This document shows positions 1-6,801 of a stretch of DNA of 14,638 nt, piece by piece (position 1 is the stretch's first letter; each line of letters opens with the position of its first letter). The stretch covers positions 1 to 14,638 of the forward strand of contig JAHFTG010000024.1 in NCBI GenBank assembly GCA_023269455.1, given 5' to 3'. This DNA is from Opitutaceae bacterium (lineage in GTDB: Bacteria > Verrucomicrobiota > Verrucomicrobiia > Opitutales > Opitutaceae). The translations under genes and the position numbers were made by a program. The notes under the pieces were generated by a model. The model saw only the letters and a list, made by a program, of their open reading frames with translations, searched no databases and had not been told where the DNA came from.

Positions 1-281
1 TTGCGCAGGTCCATGTCGAGGGACTTGGCGTAGGCGCGGACGTGTTTGGTGAGTTTTTTCTCAAGGCCGCCGAAGGTGCTGGAGAACTCGTGGAGCTGGT
101 TCATCGAGGCGTAGCTGGTGTAGCCGCCGGGATAGTTTTTGGCGGACCAGGCGCGGCCCTCGTCGTCGTAATCGCGGAGCTGGTGAGACTCGTCGGCGAG
201 GTCGTCGTTGAGGCGGGCGAGGCCTTTGGCCTGAAGCTTTTCGCAGTAGATGAAGGTAGGGAACCAGGCTTTGAGCGGCAT
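1..281 (-). CDS. Putative 2OG-Fe(II) oxygenase, TIGR02466-like (N-terminal part, runs off window)
   Basis: The ATG is the complement of 279-281 and the frame stays open for 93 codons to the window edge, so only the N-terminus is visible. The protein begins MPLKAWFPTFIYCEKL and continues with LNDDLADESHQLRDYDDEGRAWSA-type sequence, then a YPGGYTSYASMNQLH stretch. From memory this resembles the start of the TIGR02466 family of putative 2-oxoglutarate/Fe(II)-dependent oxygenases. The His/Asp iron ligands of that fold would lie off-window, so the activity is not shown here. A heptamer repeat array (293-323) sits just upstream of the start. The gene is divergent from the DUF1294 gene. The coding frame is well supported by its composition; the family name is moderately sure. 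Confidence 0.6.
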   Translation of the reverse strand, partial: MPLKAWFPTFIYCEKLQAKGLARLNDDLADESHQLRDYDDEGRAWSAKNYPGGYTSYASMNQLHEFSSTFGGLEKKLTKHVRAYAKSLDMDLR

Positions 282-292
282 GGGGATCGGAG

Positions 293-323
293 GAGTTGAG
301 AGTTGAGGGATGAGAGTTGAGAG
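293..323 (-). repeat. Heptamer array, about 4.4 units of 7 bp, upstream of the oxygenase start
   Basis: On the plus strand the units read GAGTTGA, GAGTTGA, GGGATGA, GAGTTGA and a partial GAG. Read with the minus-strand gene they are TCAACTC or TCATCCC, and the array ends 11 nt before the ATG at 281. A second heptamer array of related shape (TCATTCG) lies in the same position before purM. Confidence 0.75.
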
Positions 324-384
324 AACGGAGACGACGGCAAGCGTTCGCGCTGGCGTGCGGGCGGTGCGGCGCTACGACTGCGGG

Positions 385-660
385 ATGTCGTTACTCGAAG
401 GGGCCGTGATTTTTTATGCGGGGATGTCGCTGATCACGTTGGTGATTTATGCGTGGGACAAGCGGGCGTCGAAGCGGCCGGGAGCGCAGAGGGTGCGCGA
501 ACGCACGCTGCATCTTTGGGCGTTTGCAGGCGGTTTTGCGGGAGCGTTGCTGGGGCAGGTTTGGCTGCGGCACAAGACCCGGCATGCCTCGTTTGCGGTG
601 CTGACGGGGCTGGCGCTGGCCGCGCACGCGGGCGCGTGGGCGTGGTGGCTGACGCGCTGA
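385..660 (+). CDS. DUF1294 family small membrane protein
   Basis: The protein is 91 residues long from the ATG at 385. The frame is open further upstream (an ATG at 310), but the residues it adds (MRVERTETTASVRAG...) resemble no family member and would lie over the repeat array, so 385 is preferred. It shows a hydrophobic N-terminal segment (about residues 5-22), a charged YAWDKRASKR stretch, then RTLHLWAFAGGFAGALLGQ and WLRHKTRHASF, followed by another hydrophobic stretch to WWLTR. The DKR-A-(R/K), RTLHL..GG..GA and RHKTRK-type motifs are those of DUF1294, a family of short integral membrane proteins of unknown function. No ribosome-binding site is evident. It stands alone between a divergent gene and a dispersed palindromic repeat. 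Confidence 0.8.
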   Translation: MSLLEGAVIFYAGMSLITLVIYAWDKRASKRPGAQRVRERTLHLWAFAGGFAGALLGQVWLRHKTRHASFAVLTGLALAAHAGAWAWWLTR

Positions 661-661
661 A

Positions 662-742
662 TTTGGACAGGATTAACAGGATGGGCAGGATAAGAAGCCG
701 GAGGATCGGCATCCCGTTTTAATCCCGTTCATCTTGGTTAAA
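662..742. repeat. Dispersed palindromic repeat, CAGGAT 9-mer type, copy 1
   Basis: The left arm is three 9-bp units, GGACAGGAT, TAACAGGAT and GGGCAGGAT. The right arm is a decayed complement (ATCCCG...ATCTTGG-TTAAA). The 24-bp core of the left arm, CAGGAT through the third unit, is identical in copy 3 (6802-6861), and copy 2 is at 6651-6731. It lies between the convergent ends of the DUF1294 gene and tadA. The rest of this gap (743-785) holds only a short CGTGG-AAT-CCACG hairpin at 763-775 without a T tract. Confidence 0.7.
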
Positions 743-785
743 AGCCGAGAGTTTTAGCAGGTCGTGGAATCCACGGGCGGGCAGG

Positions 786-1304
786 TCAATCCGCCGCGCG
801 TTTTAGTTTAAAAAACGCCTGAAGCATCACGCGGCATTCGTCTTCGAGCACGCCGCCGGCGGTGAGTTCGAGGTGATGGTTGACGCGGGGGAGGGCGTTG
901 AGATCGGTCGCGCCGCCGAGGCAGCCCATCTTCGGGTCGGGCACGGCGTAGCACACGCGTTTGAGGCGCGACATGAGCGTGGCGCCGGAGCACATGGGGC
1001 AGGGCTCCTTCGTGACGTAGAGCGTGCAGCCTTCGAGGCGCCAGTCGCCGAGGTGCGCCGCCGCCTGGGTGATCGCGAGCACTTCGGCGTGGGCGGTGGG
1101 ATCGCGGGAGGCTTCGACGGTGTTGTGGGCGGACGCGATGACCTCGCCGCCGTATTCGATCACGCAGCCGATGGGCACCTCGTCCTGACGCCACGCGTCG
1201 ATGGCTTGATTGTAGGCGAGGCTCATGAAAAACGCGTCGTCGCGGACGAGTTGCGACGGGAAACGTTTTTCAAACGGGCAGTCGGGGATGTTGGGCGGGA
1301 CCAT
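786..1304 (-). CDS. tadA: tRNA-specific adenosine deaminase TadA
   Basis: TadA deaminates adenosine-34 in the anticodon wobble position of tRNA-Arg(ACG) to inosine, using zinc. The 172-residue product has the full cytidine-deaminase-type signature: HAE with His72 and catalytic Glu74, and PCPMC with zinc ligands Cys102 and Cys105. Other family features are VPIGCVIE (43-50), the HN at 60-61, DPTAHAE, and MGCLGGATDL. The start at 1304 gives about 26 residues ahead of the usual N-terminus (MSLAYNQAIDAW); the inner ATG at Met27 would give a protein of more typical length. I kept the longer form because the extension is in good codon context, but the start is uncertain. It is transcribed divergently from infA across a 148-bp gap. 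Confidence 0.95.
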   Translation of the reverse strand: MVPPNIPDCPFEKRFPSQLVRDDAFFMSLAYNQAIDAWRQDEVPIGCVIEYGGEVIASAHNTVEASRDPTAHAEVLAITQAAAHLGDWRLEGCTLYVTKEPCPMCSGATLMSRLKRVCYAVPDPKMGCLGGATDLNALPRVNHHLELTAGGVLEDECRVMLQAFFKLKRAAD

Positions 1305-1357
1305 GAAGGGAGCGGATCGGGAAGGTGGGAACCGCGGGCGGCGTCCCGAGGAAAGCC

Positions 1358-1388
1358 TTGACTTACGAGGGGCGGGGATGCCTTACAA
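1358..1388 (+). promoter_or_regulatory. Possible infA promoter (weak)
   Basis: TTGACT at 1358-1363 matches a sigma-70 -35 box well. The best -10-like hexamer downstream is TTACAA at 1383-1388, after a long 19-bp spacer. It lies 64 bp upstream of the infA ATG in the tadA-infA divergent gap. This is a pattern match only. Confidence 0.3.
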
Positions 1389-1452
1389 GTGGCTTTTACA
1401 CACCGACCTGAACGCATGATCTCCCCCCTCTCCGGCCACGTTGCCTCATCCC

Positions 1453-1722
1453 ATGTCTGAATCATCCGACGGCAAATCGATCGAAGTTGAAGGCAAAGTC
1501 GTCGCCGTGCTCCCCGGCACGATGTTCAAGGTGCAGCTTTCCAACGGCCACGTCGTGCTCGCGCACATCTCGGGAAAACTCCGCAAGAACTTCATCAAGA
1601 TCGCCGCAGGCGACGGCGTGAAGATGGAGATGAGCCCCTACGATCTCGAAAAGGCGCGCATCACCTACCGCATGAAGGACGTCAACGCGCCCGCGTTCAC
1701 CGCGCGCCGCCGCCGTTACTGA
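1453..1722 (+). CDS. infA: Translation initiation factor IF-1
   Basis: IF-1 binds the 30S A site and assists IF-2 and IF-3 during initiation. The 89-residue product carries the S1-like OB fold: IEVEGKVVAVLPGTMFKVQL, then NGHVVLAHISGKLRKNFIKIAAGD and the VKMEMSPYDLEKARITYR segment that typifies the family. The C-terminus is extended by about 15 residues (KDVNAPAFTARRRRY) ending in a run of arginines, longer than the roughly 72-residue E. coli protein. The ATG at 1453 is chosen over an in-frame TTG at 1441, which would add only MPHP. No Shine-Dalgarno is seen. An intrinsic terminator follows 54 bp after the stop. Confidence 0.95.
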   Translation: MSESSDGKSIEVEGKVVAVLPGTMFKVQLSNGHVVLAHISGKLRKNFIKIAAGDGVKMEMSPYDLEKARITYRMKDVNAPAFTARRRRY

Positions 1723-1776
1723 GCTTGCGGACGCCGCCGCCCGCCTGCCGGGCCGCCGCGAGTTTTGATTTAAATG

Positions 1777-1805
1777 GACGCCGTCGCGCTGACGGCGTCT
1801 TTTTT
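1777..1805 (+). terminator. Rho-independent terminator of infA
   Basis: A perfect 9-bp stem GACGCCGTC / GACGGCGTC closes a 5-nt loop (GCGCT) and is followed directly by six T residues (1800-1805). It lies 54 bp after the infA stop codon. It also overlaps the first possible ATG of the following recombinase reading frame (1774), which argues that this ATG is not the true start. Confidence 0.9.
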
Positions 1806-1812
1806 GTGTCCG

Positions 1813-2775
1813 GTGGCCGATACTCCCTCACATCCCGAAGCGCCCGAGGCGGGCCTGCCCGTCGCGCTGGACGAGCCCATCCGTGAGTTTGGCAACGCCC
1901 TCACGCTCGAACGCGGTCGCTCCGACCGCACGCTGGAAGCCTACGAAAGTGATCTGCGCCAGTGCGCCGCCTACCTCGTCCGCCAAGGCGTGAAGGACTG
2001 GAAAACTGCAGGCGGCGCCCACGTGATGGCGTGGCTCTATTCGCTTAGCGGCACCGCGGCGGACGACACGGTGGCGGCGGTCGCCACGCTCGCGCGCAAA
2101 CTTTCGGCGCTGCGGATGTTTGCCCGTCATCTCGTGCGCGAACGCGTGCGACCGGATGATTTTACCGAGCAGTTGCAAGGGCCGAAGCTCGTGCGCGCCG
2201 TGCCCGGCACGCTCTCGGCGAAGGAGATCGACGCGCTCCTTGCCGCGCCCGCCGGCGGCGATCCGCACGCGCTGCGCGACCGCGCGATTCTGGAGCTGTT
2301 TTATTCGAGCGGACTGCGCGTGTCGGAATTGGCGGGACTGATGTTGCAGCAAGTCGATCTGGAGAGCGGATTCTTGCGCGTGTTTGGCAAAGGCTCGAAA
2401 GAGCGGGTCGTGCCGGTGGGCGGCAAGGCGGCGGACGCGCTCACCGTTTATCTCGCGTCGGCCCGGCCGCATTTCGTGAAGCCGAAGACCGGCAGCCAAT
2501 TGTTTTTGAGCGAACGCGGCACGGCGCTCTCGCGGCAGATGCTTTGGGTGCTGGTCAAAAAATACGCCAAACGCGCCGGCATCACGAAGACGGTGAAGCC
2601 GCATTTGCTCCGCCATTCGTTTGCCACGCATCTGTTAAGTGGCGGCGCCGATCTGCGGGCCATCCAGGAGATGCTTGGGCACGCCAATATCGCCACGACG
2701 CAGATTTACACGGCGGTGGAGGAAAAACGCCTGCTCGACCAGCACGCGCGTTTTCACCCGCGCAATCAGGAGTAA
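1813..2775 (+). CDS. xerC: Xer-type tyrosine recombinase (XerC/XerD-like)
   Basis: Site-specific recombinase of the Xer family, expected to resolve chromosome dimers at dif before cell division. With the GTG start at 1813 it is 320 residues. An N-terminal SAM-like DNA-binding domain (about 25-120, with RSDRTLEAYESDLRQC) is followed by the catalytic domain. All catalytic residues are present: Arg169 in SSGLRVSEL, Lys193 in FGKGSKER, His264 and Arg267 in HLLRHSFATH, His290 in LGHANI and nucleophile Tyr299 in TTQIYTAV. The frame is open back to an ATG at 1774, but that codon lies at the foot of the infA terminator stem; TTG 1804 is another option. XerC and XerD cannot be told apart from one copy; the symbol is tentative. 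Confidence 0.85.
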   Translation: MADTPSHPEAPEAGLPVALDEPIREFGNALTLERGRSDRTLEAYESDLRQCAAYLVRQGVKDWKTAGGAHVMAWLYSLSGTAADDTVAAVATLARKLSALRMFARHLVRERVRPDDFTEQLQGPKLVRAVPGTLSAKEIDALLAAPAGGDPHALRDRAILELFYSSGLRVSELAGLMLQQVDLESGFLRVFGKGSKERVVPVGGKAADALTVYLASARPHFVKPKTGSQLFLSERGTALSRQMLWVLVKKYAKRAGITKTVKPHLLRHSFATHLLSGGADLRAIQEMLGHANIATTQIYTAVEEKRLLDQHARFHPRNQE

Positions 2776-2796
2776 GCCGCGCGCAGGTAAAAACCC

Positions 2797-2827
2797 TTGA
2801 CCGAAGGGGGATTCGCGACGTCATCGT
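2797..2827 (+). promoter_or_regulatory. Possible purF promoter in the 251-bp gap (weak)
   Basis: The gap 2776-3026 between xerC and purF holds no convincing gene. TTGACC at 2797-2802 is a fair -35 box; the only -10-like hexamer at plausible distance is CATCGT (2822-2827), after 19 bp, and it is poor. Further on, two weak hairpins occur: CAGAC/GTCTG at 2923-2939, and CAAAA/TTTTG directly after it. No PurR operator or purine riboswitch core was recognised. Confidence 0.2.
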
Positions 2828-3026
2828 TTTGTTTGAGCCGCCGTGAACATCCCTGCTCCCGTCACCTCCCGACCGACCGCGTCGGTTTGCACTGTGATGC
2901 GCTCGAAAATGGAGTCGGCCCTCAGACGCCCGTTGTCTGCAAAATACCGGGTTTTGTGCTAAGCTTTTCCATGGTTCCCTGTTCCCTTCGTCAGTCGTCT
3001 TCGGCCTATGGCCGCTTTTCCTGCTT

Positions 3027-4934
3027 ATGAGCGACAAGATCACCCACGAATGCGGCATCGCAATGGTCCGGCTGCTGAAGCCGCTTTCCTATTATCAGGA
3101 AAAATACGGCACACCGCTCTGGGGCTTCACCAAGCTTTTCCTGCTGATGGAAAAGCAGCACAACCGCGGCCAGGACGGCGCGGGCGTGTGTTGCGTCAAG
3201 AGCGACGTCGCGGAGGGCGATCCGTTCATGTTCCGCGAGCGTTGCGTCAAAACCAACCCGCTCGACAAAATCTTCAAAACGCTCCTCGAGCAGTATAACG
3301 AAAAAGTCGATTCGGGCGTGATCCACCCCGAGTTCGCCGAGACGGTGAAGAAGCACTTCGACTTCGGTGGCGAGCTGCTCATGGGCCATCTGCGCTACGG
3401 CACCAGCGGCGGCTACAACATCTCGTCCTGTCATCCGTATTTCCGCCGTTCGCCGTGGCCCACGCGCAATCTCGCGCTGTGCGGCAACTTCAACATGACG
3501 AACACGGCGGAGCTGAACGCATCGCTCGTCGCGATGGGGCAGCACCCGATCTTCGCCACCGACACGCAGGCGCTGCTGGAAAAAATCGGCTTCTTCCTCG
3601 ACGAGGAGCACGAGGAGCTTTTCCGCAAGCTGCGCGGCATGGGTTTCACCGGCGAGGAGACTTCCAGGCGCATCAGCGACGAGCTCGACCTCGCCCGCGT
3701 CATCACGCGCGCCTCCCAGAAGTGGGACGGCGGATACACGCTATGCGGTCTCATCGGCAACGGCGATGCGTTCGTCGCCCGCGATCCGTCGGGCATCCGC
3801 CCGTGCTGGTATTTCCAGAACGACGAGGTCATCGCCTTCGCCTCGGAGCGCGCCCCGCTGATGACCGTGTTCGACCTCGCCGTCGAAGATGTGAAGGAAG
3901 TTTCGCCCGGCCACGTCATGGTCATGAAACGCGACGGCCGCATGACCTCTTCGGCGTTCACCGCGCCGCTGCCGCGCACGTCGTGTTCGTTTGAGCGCAT
4001 CTATTTTTCGCGCGGCAACGACCTGGAGATTTACAAGGAGCGCAAACTCCTCGGTGGCCGCCTCGCCGGCCAGGTGCTCAAGGCGGTCAACTACGACTGG
4101 GAAAACACCGTCTTCAGCTTCGTGCCCAACACCGCCGAGGTCGCCTTCTACGGACTCATGCACGCGCTCCGCAAGAAGCGCCGCATCGAGGTGAAAGCCG
4201 CCATCCTCACGGCGGCCAAGGACGGCACGCTCGATGACAAGCTGCTCGACGAGCTGATCATGAAAAACTGGCCGCGCGGCGAGAAGGTCGTCTCGAAGGA
4301 CATCAAGATCCGCACGTTCATCGGCCAGGAAGGCATGCGCAACCAGCTCGCGAGCCACGTTTACGACATCACCTACGGCTCGGTGAAGCCCGGTGATCAT
4401 CTCGTATGCGTGGACGATTCCATCGTGCGCGGCACCACGCTGCGCCGCTCCATCCTGCGCATCCTCTCGCGGCTCAACCCCAAGAAGATCGTCATCGTTT
4501 CCACCGCGCCGCAGATCCGTTTCCCCGACTGCTACGGCATCGACATGTCGGAGCTGGGCAAGTTCGTGGCCTTCGAGGCGGCCGTCGCGCTGCTGAAGGA
4601 GCGAGGCCAGGCCGCCCTCCTGCGCGAAGTTTACGAACTCTGCCGCGACGCCATCGCCAACGGCGACTCGGTCAACCACGTCCGCAAGATCTACGAGCCG
4701 TTCACGCCCGAGGAGATTTCGGCGAAGATCACCGAGCTCGTCCGCCCGAAGAACATCGAGTGGAAGGGCGAGTTTGAGATCATTTTCCAGACCTTGGAAA
4801 ACCTCCACGCCGCCGTGCCCAATCACACCGGCGACTGGTATTTCAGTGGAAAATATCCGACGCCCGGCGGTTTCCGCGTCGTGAATCAGGCCTACCTGAA
4901 TTACTTCGAGCAGGGCGAAGGCCGGAGCTACTGA
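3027..4934 (+). CDS. purF: Amidophosphoribosyltransferase, long PurF variant
   Basis: It catalyses the first committed step of de novo purine synthesis: glutamine plus PRPP gives 5-phosphoribosylamine, glutamate and PPi, in the cytosol. The N-terminal glutamine amidotransferase domain begins MSDKITHECGIAMVRL, with nucleophile Cys9, followed by EKQHNRGQDGAG (about 42-53), HLRYGTSG and LCGNFNMTN. The C-terminal phosphoribosyltransferase domain has the PRPP loop VCVDDSIVRGTT at about 460-471. At 635 residues it is well over 100 longer than the usual 470-510-residue PurF. It resembles the long form I know from Bacteroidota and Verrucomicrobiota, with an insertion (LFRKLRGMGFTGEETS...) and a C-terminal extension to EQGEGRSY. 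No clear ribosome-binding site precedes the ATG. The ORF6N gene follows after 4 bp and purM after that. Confidence 0.93.
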   Translation: MSDKITHECGIAMVRLLKPLSYYQEKYGTPLWGFTKLFLLMEKQHNRGQDGAGVCCVKSDVAEGDPFMFRERCVKTNPLDKIFKTLLEQYNEKVDSGVIHPEFAETVKKHFDFGGELLMGHLRYGTSGGYNISSCHPYFRRSPWPTRNLALCGNFNMTNTAELNASLVAMGQHPIFATDTQALLEKIGFFLDEEHEELFRKLRGMGFTGEETSRRISDELDLARVITRASQKWDGGYTLCGLIGNGDAFVARDPSGIRPCWYFQNDEVIAFASERAPLMTVFDLAVEDVKEVSPGHVMVMKRDGRMTSSAFTAPLPRTSCSFERIYFSRGNDLEIYKERKLLGGRLAGQVLKAVNYDWENTVFSFVPNTAEVAFYGLMHALRKKRRIEVKAAILTAAKDGTLDDKLLDELIMKNWPRGEKVVSKDIKIRTFIGQEGMRNQLASHVYDITYGSVKPGDHLVCVDDSIVRGTTLRRSILRILSRLNPKKIVIVSTAPQIRFPDCYGIDMSELGKFVAFEAAVALLKERGQAALLREVYELCRDAIANGDSVNHVRKIYEPFTPEEISAKITELVRPKNIEWKGEFEIIFQTLENLHAAVPNHTGDWYFSGKYPTPGGFRVVNQAYLNYFEQGEGRSY

Positions 4935-4938
4935 GGGC

Positions 4939-5472
4939 ATGGCGAAGGCGAAACCTCAGTCCAGCGAGCCGGCGCTGCCGCGCATCCACACGATCCGTAA
5001 ACAGCGGGTGGTACTGGATGCGGATCTCGCACGGCTTTATGATGTGCCCACGTTTCGTTTTAACGAAGCGGTCAAACGCAATGACGACCGTTTCCCTGCG
5101 GATTTCAGGTTTCAGCTTACACGTGAAGAGGTTGCACACTTGATATCGCAAAATGCGATATCAAGTTCCGGTCATGGAGGGCTTCGTAAATTGCCTTGGG
5201 TATTTACCGAGCATGGCTCGTTGATGGCGGCCACGGTCTTGAAAAGTCCGCGTGCCGTGCAGATGAGCCTCTATCTCGTCCGTGCCTTCGTGAAGATGCG
5301 CGACGAGATCTCTTCCAACCTCTCCGTCCTGAGGCGTCTCGCTGAGATCGACAAGAAGCTCATCGAACATGACGTCGTGCTTCGCGAGGTTCTCGAACGA
5401 CTTCAGCCGCTGCTCCATCCTGCGCCTGAGAAACCGAAGCCCAGGATAGGCTTTCATCGCGGCAACCGCTAA
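4939..5472 (+). CDS. ORF6N domain-containing protein (phage-related DNA-binding type)
   Basis: The 177-residue protein opens with IHTIRKQRVVLDADLARLYDVPTFRFNEAVKRNDDRFPADFRFQLT (from residue 16), continues to KLPWVFTEHGSLMAATVLKSPRAVQMSLYLVRAFVKMR (about 82-120), and ends in a predicted coiled coil (SVLRRLAEIDKKLIEHDVVLREVLERL). This is the ORF6N domain, a KilA-N-related module found in phage and prophage proteins and scattered on bacterial chromosomes. DNA binding is assumed for the family; no specific role is proven. The ATG lies 4 bp after the purF stop, so it may be co-transcribed with purF and purM, although it has no evident link to purine synthesis. A perfect 13-bp-arm inverted repeat lies inside the gene at 5138-5166. 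Confidence 0.85.
   Translation: MAKAKPQSSEPALPRIHTIRKQRVVLDADLARLYDVPTFRFNEAVKRNDDRFPADFRFQLTREEVAHLISQNAISSSGHGGLRKLPWVFTEHGSLMAATVLKSPRAVQMSLYLVRAFVKMRDEISSNLSVLRRLAEIDKKLIEHDVVLREVLERLQPLLHPAPEKPKPRIGFHRGNR
5138..5166. repeat. Perfect inverted repeat (13-bp arms, 3-nt loop) inside the ORF6N gene
   Basis: ACTTGATATCGCA at 5138-5150 is followed by AAA and by its exact reverse complement TGCGATATCAAGT at 5154-5166. It encodes the HLISQNAISS stretch between the two halves of the ORF6N domain. Each arm contains GATATC. No stretch of Ts follows, so it is not a terminator. Confidence 0.9.
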
Positions 5473-5490
5473 CAACGCGCCGCGCATTTT

Positions 5491-5523
5491 TCATTCGTCA
5501 TTCGTCATTGGTCATTCGTCATT
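5491..5523 (+). repeat. Heptamer array, about 4.7 units of TCATTCG, just upstream of purM
   Basis: The units read TCATTCG, TCATTCG, TCATTGG, TCATTCG and a partial TCATT. Only 9 nt (5524-5532) separate the array from the purM ATG, so it occupies the place of a ribosome-binding site; no purine-rich Shine-Dalgarno is present. Its period and position match those of the 293-323 array before the minus-strand oxygenase gene. Confidence 0.85.
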
Positions 5524-5532
5524 TCTCCCAGC

Positions 5533-6639
5533 ATGTCGCTCTCCTACGAATCCTCCGGCGTTAACTACGATCAGCTCGATGCGTTCAAGCGCGCCTGCCA
5601 GAAGGCCGCCAAGACCACTGCGCCCATGCTCGAAACGCATGGCTACGCCGAGCCCGCCAACACGCGCGGCGAGAGCTGCTACCTCATGGAGGCCGACGAT
5701 CACTTCCTCGCCCACGTCGAGGAAGGTCTCGGCACCAAGAACCTCGTGGCCGACGCCGTCTATGCGCAGACCGGCAAGAATTTTTACCGCGAGATCTCTA
5801 TCGATACCGTCGCCACCATCGTCAACGACCTCGTGACCTGCGGCGCTCTTCCCATCTCGGTCGCCATGCACGCCGCCGTGGGCGAGTCCGCGTGGTTTAC
5901 CGATGCCAAGCGCATGGAAGCCCTCGTCGAAGGCTGGGCGGAAGGTTGCCGCCAGGCCGGTGCGGTGTGGGGCGGCGGCGAGACGCCCACGCTGCGTGGC
6001 ATCGTCAAGGAGGAGGCCATCGTCCTCGCCGGTTCGGCCATCGGCAAGGTGGAGCCGAAGTCGCAGCGCATCATCGGCGACGTGCAGGACGGCGACAAAA
6101 TCATCTTCCTCGCGTCCTCCGGCGTGCAGACCAACGGCCTTTCGCTCTGCCGCCTGATCGCCTCCAAGCTTCCGCAGGGCTACCAGACGCCCATCGGCCA
6201 CGGTGACGCGCGCACTTATGGAGAGGCGCTGCTCGCGCCTTCGGTCATCTACGTGAAGTTTGTGGCCGAGTGCCAGAACGCGGGCATCAAACTCAACTAC
6301 GTCTCGCACGTGACCGGCCACGGCTGGCGGAAATTGATGCGCCTCGACGAGCCTTTCGTTTACGAGATCACGAATCCCGGCGAAGAGCCCGCGTTATTCA
6401 AATTCCTCCGCGAGGCCGGCCCGATCGATCTGCGCGAGGCCTACGCGACTTTTAACCAAGGCATCGGTTTCGCGGCTTATGTCTCGCCCGATGTCGCCGA
6501 GGCGACGCTCGCCGCCGCCAAGGCCTCTGGATACAAGGCGTGGCTTGCGGGCACCGTTAAAAAAGAGGGCGACCGCAAGGCCGTGACCATTCCGTCGCTC
6601 GGCATCGAATTCGACGGCAGCACGTTGCAAGTGCGTTAA
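5533..6639 (+). CDS. purM: Phosphoribosylformylglycinamidine cyclo-ligase (AIR synthetase)
   Basis: PurM closes the imidazole ring: FGAM plus ATP gives AIR, ADP and phosphate, the fifth step of purine synthesis. The 368-residue protein begins MSLSYESSGVNYDQLDAFKR like the family. It shows VEEGLGTKNLVAD, the DTVATIVNDLVTCGALPI helix, the GGGETPTLRG loop (about 147-156) and the SSGVQTNGLSLCR motif (about 195-207), then SHVTGHGWRKLMR, and NQGIGFAAYV in the C-terminal domain. Some motifs are divergent (SHVTGHGW where many PurM proteins have HVTGGG), but the order and spacing hold. The 60-bp gap before it is mostly the heptamer array. Two palindromic repeats follow downstream. Confidence 0.92.
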   Translation: MSLSYESSGVNYDQLDAFKRACQKAAKTTAPMLETHGYAEPANTRGESCYLMEADDHFLAHVEEGLGTKNLVADAVYAQTGKNFYREISIDTVATIVNDLVTCGALPISVAMHAAVGESAWFTDAKRMEALVEGWAEGCRQAGAVWGGGETPTLRGIVKEEAIVLAGSAIGKVEPKSQRIIGDVQDGDKIIFLASSGVQTNGLSLCRLIASKLPQGYQTPIGHGDARTYGEALLAPSVIYVKFVAECQNAGIKLNYVSHVTGHGWRKLMRLDEPFVYEITNPGEEPALFKFLREAGPIDLREAYATFNQGIGFAAYVSPDVAEATLAAAKASGYKAWLAGTVKKEGDRKAVTIPSLGIEFDGSTLQVR

Positions 6640-6650
6640 AAAGCAGGATG

Positions 6651-6731
6651 TTGGACAGGATGAACTGGATGGACGGGATATGGAAAAGACGGGATCGGCC
6701 ATCCTGATTGCATCCGGTAAATCCTGTCTAA
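6651..6731. repeat. Dispersed palindromic repeat, CAGGAT 9-mer type, copy 2
   Basis: The left arm is made of GGACAGGAT, GAACTGGAT and GGACGGGAT; the right arm (ATCCTGATTG...ATCCTGTCTAA) is its imperfect complement, so the whole can fold back on itself. It begins 11 bp after the purM stop and ends in a run of A residues. It might end purM transcription, but there is no T tract on the coding strand. Confidence 0.75.
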
Positions 6732-6801
6732 AAAAGGCCGAGTCTGTTTTGAGGTAGGCGGAATCTGCAGGAGATTGGTGGCTCGACGATGAAGAGCGGA
6801 G

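Noticed and set aside
798..818. GCGTTTT/AAAACGC inverted repeat at the 3' end of tadA
   Set aside because: It is inside the coding sequence, is made mostly of A/T runs, and has no T tract in the right place for a tadA terminator.
1828..2631. A 267-codon frame on the minus strand opposite the recombinase
   Set aside because: The plus-strand frame has all the catalytic residues of a tyrosine recombinase; the minus frame has none that I recognise.
2791..2808. CCCTT-CGGTC-AAGGG followed by TTTTT when read on the minus strand, a terminator-like shape
   Set aside because: The stem is only 5 bp and no minus-strand gene ends nearby; the same bases overlap a possible purF -35 box.
3741..4940. A 399-codon frame on the minus strand opposite purF
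   Set aside because: It is the antisense shadow of a high-GC gene whose plus-strand product is clearly PurF; the antisense product has no recognisable domain and the low-information Arg/Asp/Ala/Val-rich make-up of such shadows.
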